Below are positions 42,513 through 54,089 of a DNA stretch of 64,000 nucleotides, piece by piece. Where the stretch lies: assembly GCA_050084985.1 (NCBI GenBank), contig JBITNC010000001.1:134168001-134232000 (forward strand), in the 5' to 3' direction. Numbering within the stretch: the stretch's first letter is position 1; every line of letters starts with the position of its first letter. The notes beneath the pieces are model-generated. The model made no database searches. It was not told the origin of the DNA and was given only the letters and a program-made list of their open reading frames with translations. Both the position numbers and the translations under genes were made by a program. The DNA comes from Nageia nagi (lineage: Eukaryota > Pinophyta).

Positions 42513-44280
42513 GAGTTTATTATTTTGTCTCTTTTACCAATAATACAACACTAGTGAAATCTTAGAGAGTTATTAGGAAGCTATAGAAGATGATGATGAA
42601 GCCTCTCCAATTCTCAATCTCTTTACTATTGGTTCATCCTCAACATTTTATATACATACCTTATATGTAGAGGTTATAACAAAATCTTATTTTTGATACT
42701 TCTTGGCTGAAAGAAGATCCATAGGGAAACTTTGACCCTAAATAATAAGAGTTTTAGGTGAAATTTGCTTTTGTATTAGCACGGTTTCATATATTTTCAT
42801 TATTTTCACTATTTCTTCCTAAATAGGATTTCTCTGAAAAGGAATAGTAGATTGGGGAATAGGTTCATGATGAGGTAACAATACCAAAGATCCTAAATTC
42901 TTTTGCTATTCTTATACCTTCTTAGTTACTTTCACAATTGGTTGAGAATAATGAATCATGATTTCTTCAATCTTCTTTTCCAATACAACTTCAAATTAAT
43001 TATCACTCTTTTAACCATAGTCTATTGTTTCCACTTTAGGCTTCATTGTATCAATGGTGCCTTCTTTAATTTTTATCAGTTGATTAGAAATATATCCAAC
43101 TAAAGATAAATGGAAAAAACCTCTATTAAATCCATACTTTTCTCAAATGGGATGCAATTGTTTTCTCTCTTTCAATGCTTTAATTTGTTTATCTTTAAAT
43201 TCATCTTCTTCATGAGAAACCTTAAAACTATTTAATTTTATCCAAATTTGAGCAAATTTATCCTTAGGATCAAATGACCTACAAAAGGTCTCCTTAAAAC
43301 CATATTGTTACATAATAGGTAAAGTGATAAGAAAAGAATGTGCACTATTAAATATCTTGTGCCCAATTTCACACAAATACTTAAAGAAGCTATACTTCCC
43401 CAATTCTCACCTTAAAATATTCAACTAGTTGTCTAATGGATTCTTCATACAGAATGGAATTAGGGTAAATTTTTAGTTATAATTTTTGATATAATTTACC
43501 TCCATACATCCTAACTATTATTATTGCTTCAAGAATCATCACCTTCCCTACCTCATATTCTTCCAAAAAATTTAAGAAATGGTTAGATATCCTAAGAATG
43601 GTACAACTAAACTTGCCATATACATTTTAAAAAAAACAATTCATAGAACCATTGATAGCTACCTATCCCTTGGTAAATGTTAGGTAACATTTCTTGCATA
43701 GTGTCAAACTTAGCCTCATGACTTAATTCTTTTACCAAAATACTCTTTAACTATTACACAATAATGTGAATTAATATGGAATAACAAAAAAATGTATTGG
43801 CTTCATAATCCTTGTTTAATTTCACCAATTCATTATGCATTATTTTAAATAAATAAATAACCAAATCATATACATCAAGAGCTTTGAAAGTAGTCTTGGT
43901 CATAAGGAAAAGGACTTAAGAATAATGAAATGATTTTTATGACATAGGATGTAGTTAATGTTTTTTACATAGAACCTAGCCCAATATTTGAAAGAGAATA
44001 GGCTTAATGAAAAAGATTCTTGTCCATACAAGGTTATGTCCTATTGAAACCTTACATGGATTTTAGAATTTCCCACAAATAACAGATACCTATGAAAAGT
44101 AGTTAGGTTGAAGAGCTTACCATTTTTATGAAGTTTAAAGGCCTTCATGATTATTTTTTTCCTAAATTCAAAGATGGCTTTATCTCTTTCATCCATGAAG
44201 TAATGCCTAATAGGATCATATCTTCTAATCAATCGAGCCATAAAATCACTTAAAAAATGAACTAGAGGTCATACTAATTT
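42513..44280 (-). pseudogene. Unrecognised decayed minus-strand coding region
   Basis: Coherent pieces on the minus strand: 44041-44270 (a Met-Ala-Arg-Leu-Ile-Arg-Arg start, Met-Asp-Glu-Arg-Asp-Lys, Phe-Glu-Phe-Arg-Lys-Lys), 43440-43600 (Leu-Glu-Glu-Tyr-Glu-Val, Met-Ile-Leu-Glu-Ala, Arg-Met-Tyr-Gly-Gly) and 42640-42900. They lie in the order of one protein ending at 42193. It may be a gag-like ORF of a gypsy-type element inserted in C; this is inference only. Confidence 0.4.
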
Positions 44281-44735
44281 CCCTATATCAGAATTCTATG
44301 ATTATATTGAGTAAACCCTAGCTTTGAATATTATTTAGCCATATTATACAACTTCAACATCATTCTAGGGTCATAATCAAGAGGATCCATGAGGCATTTG
44401 TATTTTCTTTCAATTTCAAGGAAAAATCATAATTGTTCTTATTTTCTCAAGGCCTAATATACCTTATTGATAATCCCTTTATGCAAAATACCTCTAGACC
44501 CAAGTGACCTATATTCACATTTATCTGCAAGTGCATTATTTTAAATCATTACCTTTGGAATATCTACCATATTCTTCTTGTTAACACAGAGCATTATAGC
44601 TAAAATAACCAAACAATAACCTCTTTTCAATTCAATGGTTAATAGATAGCTTGATTAAAGTATCTAGTAATATCTTAACACCCAAGAGCAATTGGTAACC
44701 CCTCACATTGTTTAATTTTCTCTTGTCTAATCACC
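44281..44735. other. No feature seen
   Basis: AT-rich spacer upstream (minus strand) of the unrecognised coding region. Confidence 0.4.
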
Positions 44736-45230
44736 TCATGGCTTATCTGATACTCTGAATGCTTACCTGATAGGGAGTAAATTTGGTTTATGTGACATGA
44801 GTATATATGATAATGACAATATGATTGGTTGGTTTTCTAATTAAAAACTTTATTTAGTAATCAAATGCATTACCTAACATAATTAAAATTTACTTGATAA
44901 AATAATTCGCTATCTAATGCAAATTAATCTTATCTGATGGATAGTAAAGTTATCTATCCATAACACCCTTTATCTGATGGTAATAAGGTTATCCGATGGG
45001 AAAAATCCTTACCCAACAACATCAATCCTTATTCAATGGAATAATATTTACCCAATTATCCTTATTTGACAAAATATATGCTTATCCAATAAGCCAAATC
45101 CCTATCTAATAGAATCTAGCCTTATCTGATGATACTAAAGCTTTTAAACTAATAATGTTAATCCTTACCTGATAGCAAATTATCTTACTCGATGATGTTT
45201 AACCTTACTCGATGAGACTTATTTTTCATT
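44736..45230. repeat. Degenerate short tandem repeats (CTTATCTGATGG type)
   Basis: The word TTATCYGATG or near variants (TACCTGAT, TATCCAAT, TACTCGATG) recurs roughly every 20-30 bases. Too diverged for a firm period. Confidence 0.55.
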
Positions 45231-45424
45231 AATAATACACATTGATGTTGTTTCCCTTGTTTTTAAATACTTAGAAAAACCAAATAAATTAGTAGAAGAT
45301 AAAAATAGGTATTAATGGGAGGATATTCTTGAAAAACATTTACCCAAAGGAATTGTTTAGAAGAAGAGGTAAAGTTGAGATACAAAACCACCCCATCCAT
45401 AAACATGGAATTCTTCCTTAATTA

Positions 45425-45722
45425 ATGAAACAAACAATATGGCATCCACCTATAAATATGGATACTCTTCCATCAATAAAGAATCAAATAATGTGGCATA
45501 CATCTATAAATATGTATATTATTCCATCAATAATGAAGAAAATAATGTGGCATCCATCCATAAACATGGATATTCTTCCATCAACATGGAAGCAAATAAT
45601 GTGGCATCTAGCCATAAATATGGATATTTTTCCATCAATATGGAAGAAAATAATGTGAAATCCATCTATAGACATGGACATTCTTTCATAAACATGGAAG
45701 ACAATAATATGATTTATTTATA
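45425..45722. repeat. 54-bp minisatellite, about 5.5 copies
   Basis: AATGTGGCATCCA-like words step by 54 bases from 45435. Each unit includes CCATCAAT and AAACATGGATATTC. Several frames stay open because the period is a multiple of three. It may derive from the CCATCCATATTGATGGA word that follows the 3'UTR inverted repeat in E. Confidence 0.75.
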
Positions 45723-46480
45723 TTAACTAGGGTAGGTACAATATTTTGCATACCAATATATGTATAATATTTTATTTTGAGTTTTGATATGTAATCATAT
45801 ATGATTATCATATCAAAAATATCATCCACATAAATTAGGTTTAAGAATAAGTTATCTACATCACCAAAGAAACTTTTCACACTTGATTATCTTTCAACCT
45901 TGTCTTGTTGAAAGTGCAAGTATTATAACATCTTACAATTTGAGCAAAAGATGAACTTTATACTTTTAAGTAAGACTCTTAATCTTTGCTTCAAATTTCT
46001 CAACTTCATATTTATAGTCATGTTTTGATCTCTTTAGGAGACTCATTAAATACTTGATCCAACACTTGACCCTTTTTAAAAGGTTTCACATGAAATAAGA
46101 GACCATTTTCTTTAAAAATTCCATCAATATATTTCACTTAAAATCAAATTTTGATTATGAAGGAGAAAAAATATAAATCCTATAACCTTTAATTTCATAG
46201 ATCATAATGATACACTATATTGTTAACTCCTTCCTCTTTTAAATAAGACTATATATTCATAGGAAAGTCAAATCCTCTTAAAATTATTGATAAATTTTCC
46301 TCCTTATTTTTGATTCTTAAGAATAATCTTACTAAGGTCATCAACAAAAGTGAAGACAAAGGACACTTCACTAAGGGTATTAAAGAGGAAAGGTACCATA
46401 AAAAAACTTAAGTGATGCTAGTGGCTTAAAAATTGCTTACTTATCTTCCCTAAGATACAAATTTCTAAAAGGTCCATTCT
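45723..46480 (-). pseudogene. Copia integrase-RT fragment inside element C
   Basis: Minus strand. A zinc-finger tail Ile-Cys-Ile-Leu-Gly-Lys (about 46440-46460), an integrase core start reading Phe-Thr-Phe-Val-Asp-Asp-Leu-Ser (about 46330-46360), then a jump to reverse transcriptase with Tyr-Val-Asp-Asp intact at 45821-45832. The 0.5 kb between these motifs is far too short, so there is a large internal deletion. It could be the remaining pol of C itself or of a separate copia copy. Its place after C's RNase H tail favours a separate insertion. Confidence 0.65.
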
Positions 46481-46980
46481 TATGAAGATATTTTAGCCAA
46501 AATTAAAAAATTATCAAAAAGGAGTGTAATAGTCTAATGCATTCCAAATTGTTAAGGTGAGATTTATCATAATGAATCATATACCACATCTATAGGACAC
46601 AATTTATTACATGCCTTTATCGCAATCATACTTATTTGATCCAAACCAATCACCATGAAACTTTGGAAATCATAAGTTTTAGTAAACAAAATATGAGGCA
46701 TATATCCCTTAACATGTATACAAGATCAAGAGAGAAGACTACCTTTTAAGTTCCTATGAATATGTTTAATTTAAAAATTACCCCACCATGTTTTTATTGT
46801 ACCTTGAGATTTTATTAACTAAACTCTAGGATCCTTATCAAGGCTATAGAAGTATTTCTAAGGAAATTTCTTAATATTATCAATCCTATTGGTTGTAGGA
46901 TTCAACATTCAAGCCTTATATACAACTAAAAATATTTATTTTAAGATCTTTGTATTTTAATTCCAATACCTATTCTTTCA
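46481..46980 (-). other. Probable copia remnant, unresolved
   Basis: Decayed sequence between C's 3'UTR and the integrase fragment. No motif firm enough to name. Confidence 0.35.
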
Positions 46981-47229
46981 AGAATACATCCATCAACATG
47001 GATTAAAAAATAAGCTTCCAATATAAAAGTAAATGAGGTATCAAGTGGTGCACTATAAGTCATTATAAAGATCCCAAGCCAATACTTATAGTCACTTAAG
47101 TTATGATCAATGTATAAAAAAATGTATACATAATCAATAATTATATCAACCCTCCTAAGGATGAAGTAGTCATTACAAGAATTCATACTTTAATCTTTAT
47201 TGAGGAAAATTTCACAAATCTAAACAACT
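46981..47229 (-). other. Element C 3'UTR, first part, with inverted repeat
   Basis: Homologous on the minus strand to 63211-63400 of E. It contains the perfect 9-bp inverted repeat at 47052-47092. Confidence 0.65.
47052..47092 (-). promoter_or_regulatory. 3'UTR inverted repeat, element C
   Basis: ACTATAAGT (47052-47060) and ACTTATAGT (47084-47092) are perfect reverse complements. The loop CAAGCC matches E (GGCTTGGGATC on minus). Confidence 0.65.
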
Positions 47230-47350
47230 AGGGTTTAGGTAAACATATCAACTAAGTTTAATTTTGATAGACAATAACTACAAATTCATATCCAAAATTT
47301 CCTCCTTGATAAAATATTCTTGGATTTTGAAATATAATTTGTTATGAAGT
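47230..47350 (-). pseudogene. Element C residual RNase H tail
   Basis: Minus strand reads Lys-Ile-Gln-Glu-Tyr-Phe-Ile-Lys-Glu-Glu-Ile-Leu-Asp, the C-terminal RNase H motif seen in A (3257), B (34200) and E (63110). Nothing of gag-pol upstream of it remains. The leader joins it through the palindrome at 47344-47381. Confidence 0.7.
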
Positions 47351-47381
47351 TAATAACTCAACTTGTTAAGGGTAACTTCAT
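47344..47381 (-). repeat. Palindrome at the gag-pol deletion junction, element C
   Basis: ATGAAGTTA (47344-47352) and TAACTTCAT (47373-47381) form a perfect 9-bp inverted repeat. The same arms are in E at 63051-63088. Confidence 0.65.
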
Positions 47382-48179
47382 TAATAACTATAGCATATAT
47401 AAATTTATCTTTGTTAATCTCATTAAAACAATATTAATCAACCTATGCATTGCAATGGCGATATATGAAATATTTACCTTTTGAAGAAATTTTACACTAT
47501 TTCTCACCTAAAATAATGATATAAAAAATATGCATAATAAGTCAAATTTGAAGAAGGTTTACACAACTTTCAAGTTCTATATAAGGATATATATAAAGTG
47601 TGCATAAGGAAATAATGATATCAAACAAGTGCATAGCCAAAATTGAGGAAGAGTTTCTATCCAACCATGGATATCAGTACAAGTGCAGCCATTTTAACTT
47701 ATGTGCAACTTAGGAATAAAGTTGCTATTAACTAATCTTTTTAATAAAAAATTGTATTCATCTAAACTTCACAACTTTAGCTTCAAGTTGCATTAAACCT
47801 TATTATTTCCACAAATATTTGCATAATATTATTTATCCAAATGCTTGCAATATTTATAATTGCAAAAAAATATTAATAATCCAAAAAAAGCCATAGTCCA
47901 ATTGTAAACTTTTAAGCATATAGTAAACAAATTATTCAATCAATTATTTTGCAATTTACAAAGTAATTTTGTAATTGTAAACCACTTGTACAAATTGTAA
48001 GTTATACTTGTAAGTTGTAAGTTATGGATTATAACTTATTATTCCATTGATTAACAATCAAATTTGTAAGTTAGATAAATCTAAACTACATTTATTGATT
48101 ATTAAATTATAGGTTAGGGCACTTTTATTACTTGTGTTGTAATTATTATAATGAATTTAAGCACTTGTAATTTTATTTA
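47382..48179 (-). other. Element C leader, 3' part
   Basis: Non-coding, with many ACTTACAA/TTGTAAGTT words at 47930-48080, like the spacers at 29600-29740 in B and 61600-61740 in E. Confidence 0.5.
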
Positions 48180-48560
48180 ACAACTTAAATACTAAGAAAA
48201 TCAACCACAAAAGGAGTTAGTAGTTTTCCTTGAGGTTATTTGTTAGTTACAAATATACTTAAGAGCTTTATTTTAAGAGATATTACATCATGCTCTTGTT
48301 TAAGAGCTCAAAGCAAGAAATCTTGCATAATGCTTACCTAGTGATATTATCAAGAACTTTCATTTTGCTCAATAAGGGGAAAATTAACTAAGTTTATATC
48401 TTGAGAAGATTCATATTTTTCTCATTTAGATTGCACCTTTTCCATCTTGATTCTCCTTTCAAAACCTTCAATCTTGCAAAAAGGACATTAGACATATCCT
48501 ATTTTCCTTTGAAGCTAAGGTTAAATCTCAGAAGAAACTAAGAGTTAGCAAAACAAATAT
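48180..48560 (-). pseudogene. Element C relic of the small leader ORF and following motif
   Basis: 48191-48250 on the minus strand contains GTAACTAAC, then AAGGAAAACTACTAACTCC and TTGTGGTTGATTTTCTT, the motif that follows the small ORF in every B unit and in E. Upstream (about 48400-48540) a weaker match to the ORF start (Ser-Lys, Asn-Arg, a Cys-Leu pair) carries several stops. The motif is convincing; the ORF match is tentative. Confidence 0.5.
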
Positions 48561-49140
48561 GAGATTTTAAATACATAATAAACTTATCTCAACAATATCT
48601 AAGGTTACTTACTAAAATTTAATTAAAAAAAAGAACTTTAAATCTATTAAGTACCGTTAAGAAAAAAAAACTCTTTAAAGTTTTCAAAAATCTATCCTTT
48701 TAAAAATAAGTATGATTTTCTTTTGCTAAAAAAGAGTTTTGTCAAAGTATTGTGAACATAAAGAATCACATTATTCTCCCCCCCCTTTTTTGAAAATAAT
48801 TCCTCAAAAAATATTAAATACCCTCTTTTTTTAATAATAAGAGGCCTAATAATTACCACCATTCCCTAATTACACCTTCCTCTCTCTCCTCCTTTTGTAA
48901 AAAAATTCCATTATGGCTCCATTGATAAAAAATAATCAATATAAAGAATAAAAAACTATTGCTTAAACACTATTTCACCAAATATAATAGGATTCAAAGA
49001 AATCATTTACCATCCCATCCACTCTCCGGTGAAGAATTAATATAAAATTGCACTTTTACCAAGTGCATTAATCATGAAGGGAAAAAATGTACTCAAGGGT
49101 TTTCCTTTTTTTTTAATACAAAAAATAATCAACTAAAGCA
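48561..49140 (-). other. Element C leader, AT-rich middle
   Basis: T-runs and C-runs (48771-48788) and a CTTATTATT stretch near 48830, comparable to the AT-rich part of a B unit. No ORF. Confidence 0.4.
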
Positions 49141-49672
49141 TGTACATGGAGGAGAGAAGTCATCCATAATAAAAAAATACCATGAGGGAGGGAGGTAGGA
49201 ATCAGAGCAAGCTTAACGTTTCCACCTACTTCACCTCCCTTATCATGTAGAAGGGTGGCATCTTGGGTGGTCATGTATGGGGTCACACTGCAAAGAGTGA
49301 ATGGAGAATATGTAAGGGGTGGAACCCCTCACATCATCCATAGGGAGGTTATAATATCCAAAAAGGCTGATCCCTAGGGGCTATTAACACCCAATAGGGT
49401 CACATCCTAGCAATGGTGCACCACCTACATGGGGGCTACCAAGTCCTGATAGGGTTATATTTTAAGGGGATCATTAGATCTTAATGGGGGGTCATTCCTT
49501 GGGGGAATGTGCACCACCAAAAAGGGGGACACATGCTCCCAATAGGGGGCTACACACTGAGGGGGCCAAAAGATCCTAAAGGGGTGTGTGCACCTCACAA
49601 GGGCTACACCACCCTATGAGGGAGGTAGGATCCCACACCATCTGGAGGGGGGGTTTAGTCCCTTTCACCCCT
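49141..49672 (-). repeat. GC-rich palindrome block in element C leader
   Basis: About 530 bp of much higher GC than its surroundings, full of short self-complementary words (CCCTAGGGG near 49371, CCCAATAGGG near 49391 and 49530, GGGGTTTAG near the end) spaced 30-60 bases apart. Same position as the GC block of E (59822-60230) and of B units. Confidence 0.6.
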
Positions 49673-50579
49673 ACAAAAAAAAAATTCATATATTTTTTAT
49701 TATTATTTAAGAATTGATTATAAATTTGGTTTACCAACTAGGTACAAAACTAAACATGTTTCAAGTAAAGATTGTATATTTGTAATAAGGGTTTAGCATG
49801 AGCATTGTAAAAAAATAAAATGCTATTGTTAGGTGTAAAGGTAAACCTTACAAACATTTTACTATGTTCAATTTGGGTGAAAATCCACATGAATTTATAC
49901 AAAACCATTGAATCTCAATTGTTTGAAAAATATAACAATATTATTAAATATATTGTGTAATATATTTCATAATGATATTGGTAAATCATTCCACTCTTTT
50001 TACAAAGATTTCTCTTTGTAAAAAATAGTATCACAATATAGATAACAATTTTGTAAAAGTGTTAAAAAATTGCAAACTTTCATAAATATTACATAATAAT
50101 ATATTGTGATATATGTAGTAATTTTGTAAAGGATAATTTAAGGAGACAATTTGCAAATTTCAAAAATTAATTTCAAAACTTTACAAAATTATAGCTAATA
50201 TAGAAAATAATGTTATAAACTAACATATGTATACCAATACATAAAGTTGCATACTATACCCCTAAAAGAATGTTAATATCATACAAAAAGAGAATATTAG
50301 TACAAAAAAATAGTTAAGAAGAACCAAAAAATAACTTCTTAATTTTTAAGCTATTCTTACACCAATAAGCCTTTTCTTTTTAACACATATAAGCTTAATT
50401 GCAAAGAAAAATCTTATATTTGATAAAAAAGAGCTTATGTGTAAGAAAAAGAGATTAAAAGAGCTAAACTTTAGCAAAACAAATGTAAAAATAACTTAAA
50501 AAATATAAAAGAGTGAGGAGAAAAACTATACCCCAATATGATTTTACCTCACAAGATGAATGAAAGATCTCCAAGGGTA
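49673..50579 (-). other. Element C leader, 5' AT-rich part with donor-like word
   Basis: 50531-50550 on the minus strand reads GAGGTAAAATCATATTGGGG, almost the same as 9669-9690 of B. The GT would begin at 50547. The remainder is AT-rich without ORFs. Confidence 0.5.
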
Positions 50580-50591
50580 GATTTGATACCG
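50580..50591 (-). promoter_or_regulatory. Element C primer-binding site
   Basis: Minus strand CGGTATCAAATC, a decayed TGGTATCAGAGC, two bases after the LTR end. Confidence 0.7.
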
Positions 50592-50593
50592 AA

Positions 50594-51121
50594 TGAAAGA
50601 ATTGATGGATTCCTTAAACTCCACCCAAGATCACCTTGGATGCAATATTCCTAATCGTAAGAACACATATATAATTCACTCAAAGAGAACTCAAGCATGT
50701 ATAGTGATTCCTCCAACCATTGGAGTACATCCACTTGAACCATCTCAATTATATTATCATAAGAACTCTAACTCTCTCTACAACTCTAAGAATATTCAAG
50801 CTTCCTATAAGATCAAGCTCTCTTCAAAGTACAAGCATGAGAGTGCATTCAATATGTGTATTTTATATTAATCTCAAGCCCTCCTTTTATAGGTGAAAAA
50901 CTCTCTTTAGCTTTCCCATTTACCTAAGAGGTAAGATTATGATTTTTTCCACTTTTTTACCTAAGGGGTATGCTCATGAGCTTGAGTTTAGGAAACATTT
51001 CTCACTTAGATACTTAAAATATATTATTTTCGGTAGTAAGTGATTTTACATAAGAGAAATATTATTCCTTATATACCATCTAAAGACTAAATTACACAAT
51101 AATACATTATATGTTATAACA
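50594..51121 (-). repeat. Element C 5' LTR (528 bp)
   Basis: Minus strand TGTTATAACATATAATG to TTCTTTCA. TATAAAAGG lies at 50883-50891. Flank 51122-51126 is AGATG. Confidence 0.85.
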
Positions 51122-53950
51122 AGATGGACTACATAAAAATGCATTGGGGAGATGATAAGGGGAATAAAAGCATCTACAAACCTCCCTTGAATTATGGATT
51201 GATAAAAATAAAGGGTAAGAATTGTTAGTCATTAATCTCTAAAATTATGCATGAATTGCACCTAAGAGAGATAGATGTGGCCTTTGATTATGAACCAAGT
51301 GATATTTTCATAAATAAGGTTACAAAAATTAATAGTAAGCCAAGTAAGTTTCATCCTATGTAGGAACTTGAATATGAACAATATATAAATAATGTAGAAG
51401 GAGGTCCTTTCCTACTAGATAATATCATAAATATGATACCAAAGATCAAATGGAGGTATTTCTATCAAAATATAAAAGAGTTTAATCTAAAACATATGCG
51501 ATCATTAACCAAGATCTTGCAAGCTAATTTGGAGAGAAATGATTGGGACTTAGACAAACAACAATCCTTATACAATATCAAAAAGAGTCTTAAAAAAGGT
51601 CCACTTCCTAGAATTATGGTATGGATAAAAAGTTTAGTGCTTACTATGATTCAAAAAATGCAATATAAATGAAAAGAAGCCTATAAAAATAGAAATATAA
51701 TGCCAAAGAGATAAAGGTAAAGAAAGGCATAAAATTGAGAAAGAAAAGAAGGATGCTCAAAAGAAATAATAGGGTACAAGGGATGATGAATCTAGCACCA
51801 AATTTATAGTAGTAACCTTACAAGATATAATGTGAAATGCTATGCAAGAAGCGGAAGATGTGAAGTGAAGAGTTTCCCAAATAGAACTATAGTTAGAATA
51901 AGAATAAGAGAAATGAACTAAGAGCAAAAAGATTCCAAAGAAGATTGAATCTCAAAGGAAGAAATAAAGAATGCATCATTCAATTGATAAATATGTGCAA
52001 CAATCTTAGGACCAAGCATGTATGCATTTCCCTCCTCAATCTATTTCCTAGGATGAAAGGTATTTGGTGGAGAGGATAACCCTTTTAGAATTGAATTTAG
52101 GGGATCTCTTAGATCTATGTCATAGAAAATTAGTCTTGTTGAAGTTATTCAAACTTATCTTGTAATACAAATAGATTATCAAAATTTTCAAATTAAAAAT
52201 GGAAATTTTGTTGGAAGTGAAATGGATGGTGATACTGAGCCAAATACCTCTTATCTTGGAGGTACCCCATATATACAGTTAGCCTCTAAAACTTATCAAA
52301 TTTCTCCTTCTTAAATTGTGCCTGATAATACCCTTCTTATTATTACCTTGCAAAAATGTCTAGAAGGAAAAATTAGTAGGTTTTAGGAGTATAATATAAT
52401 GCATGCTATGGTAGACACCTATTTGAAATGAAAAATAAGAATCTTCCTTTTATCTTGGAGAAAATAAATATCAAGATTTCCTTGAATCCAAAGTATAAGG
52501 AATGGCACATGGACATATTTTAGGATTTTTAACCTAGCCAAGACCCTTCAATGATGATAAAATGCCACTTTTTCATTCAAGTATACAAGGTTATCATGAA
52601 GATAAAAGTGCATTTACATAATGAGGTTTTGAATTGATTGATTCTGATGTAGCTTTATTTGAAAAGAAGTATAATAAGGAGAAAATAATGAGAGAGACCA
52701 TTGAGAATAATGTCATTAATATTCAAGATCAGGTCAAAATAATGAGAATCCTCTTAAAGTTTTTGTAGAAAATATTAAATGTATCCCCTTATGACATGTT
52801 TATAAAAGAAAAAGAAGTAGAGTTGAAGGCTAAAGATATAGATATTGCCTAGAAGATTGTAAGGCAACAAGTATTTGATGATGCCCAAGATCAATATGAA
52901 GCAAACTTGAAGGAGTAGAAGGACTTGATCATAAGAAAAGAGGGAGAAATAGTTATAGACATTCAAAAGGATTAGGATATGGAAACTACCCTAGCCATAA
53001 GAGAAATGGGGGAAAAAACCCTCAAAAAGGATTTAACAAATAATCAAAATAGTGGTACTTAAAAACTCAATTATAAATAAAGGAAACTTCAAATGTTGCA
53101 AGAAGGGATGTTAAGCTAGCAAAGTTGAATGAAAAGCTTAACGATCTAGAAATTTAGCTTGATATTACCAAAGTATAATTCTTGGCTTATGAATCTTAGG
53201 AGACCACAACACCACCTACATCATCTACCATGTTTTTTAATAAAAACATATTAGTAAGTTTGAAAGGAAACTATAGATGAATATAACTAAAGAATTGAGG
53301 TCTATATATTTCATTTGGGATTATGTGTACTATTTTTAAAATACCCTAAGTAAGAAAATGATACAGTCAAAATGGGCTAAAGAAATATTTTATGGGTAAA
53401 TTTTAGAGGCTAATGCAATAATAGAAGTTATATATTAGATGAATACTCCTCAAGTATACAACTTATTTGTAGAACTCTATAAAGATATGTTATTATTGAC
53501 ATTAGTCATCATGAACTTGAATGCTTTGGTTGAAAATGGAGAAGTGTTGATGAAGGATTTAACTCAAGAGATAAATAAGTTATTGGAACTACTCAATACA
53601 TTAATTAAAAAGGATTATCAAGATTTTAGATCCCTAATGGAACTCTATTATCAAAATAAGAATTCTATACTACCTTGGATTTCAAATCCATAGATTAGAT
53701 AGAGTTCATGGATTGGAAAATAGAAGTGTTGGAGGAAAGGTTTATATATTTTATGAGAAAATTAATTGGTGTTTAGCTAAAGCTAAAGGAATTAGCTATA
53801 TTGTATAAATTAATAAACAATAAGATAGATAATTAGTTGATCATAGTTGGTTTCAATGCAAGAACTTTTAAAGAATGTTTAGAAAATGATTAGGCAAAGG
53901 TAAGGATAGTGCTAAATTTTAAGATTCCATCTTCCACACCATGAATTTTA
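51122..53950 (+). pseudogene. Unrecognised decayed coding region, right part
   Basis: The plus strand continues the frame cut by C: Met-Asp-Tyr-Ile-Lys-Met-His-Trp-Gly at about 51126-51152, open except for single stops. 51433-51672 is open for 79 codons (Lys-Trp-Arg-Tyr-Phe-Tyr-Gln). 52640-52960 is Lys/Glu-rich and coiled-coil-like. 53439-53693 is open for 84 codons. Stops often stand where Gln or Trp would fit. It may be a gag or structural ORF of an unknown element; no motif allows a name. Confidence 0.4.
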
Positions 53951-54089
53951 TTTGTTAAGTTCTTAATATAGTGGCACAAATTTTTCTCAAAGTCACCAAT
54001 AATGTATACAATTATTTTAGTTCAAAGGGGAAATGAATGATTTGAAGAGAAATGATATAAATTTGATAATTGTTGACCAATTTTTATAA

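Larger units (their letters stand above)
38806..51121 (-). mobile_element. Element C: 12.3-kb minus-strand copia derivative lacking gag-pol
   Basis: LTR pair 38806-39335 (3') and 50594-51121 (5') on the minus strand, flanked by ATATG and AGATG (four of five match). Minus-strand order: LTR, primer-binding site, long leader with GC block and small-ORF relic, then directly the tail of RNase H (47230-47350), 3'UTR inverted repeat, minisatellite, polypurine tract, LTR. Gag, protease, integrase and RT of C itself are absent. The stretch 40.6-46.98 kb is later insertion debris. Element E has the same order without the debris. Confidence 0.8.

Noticed and set aside
45425-45726. Repeat proteins in the 54-bp minisatellite
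   Set aside because: Three frames on both strands are open at once, as expected from a period divisible by three.
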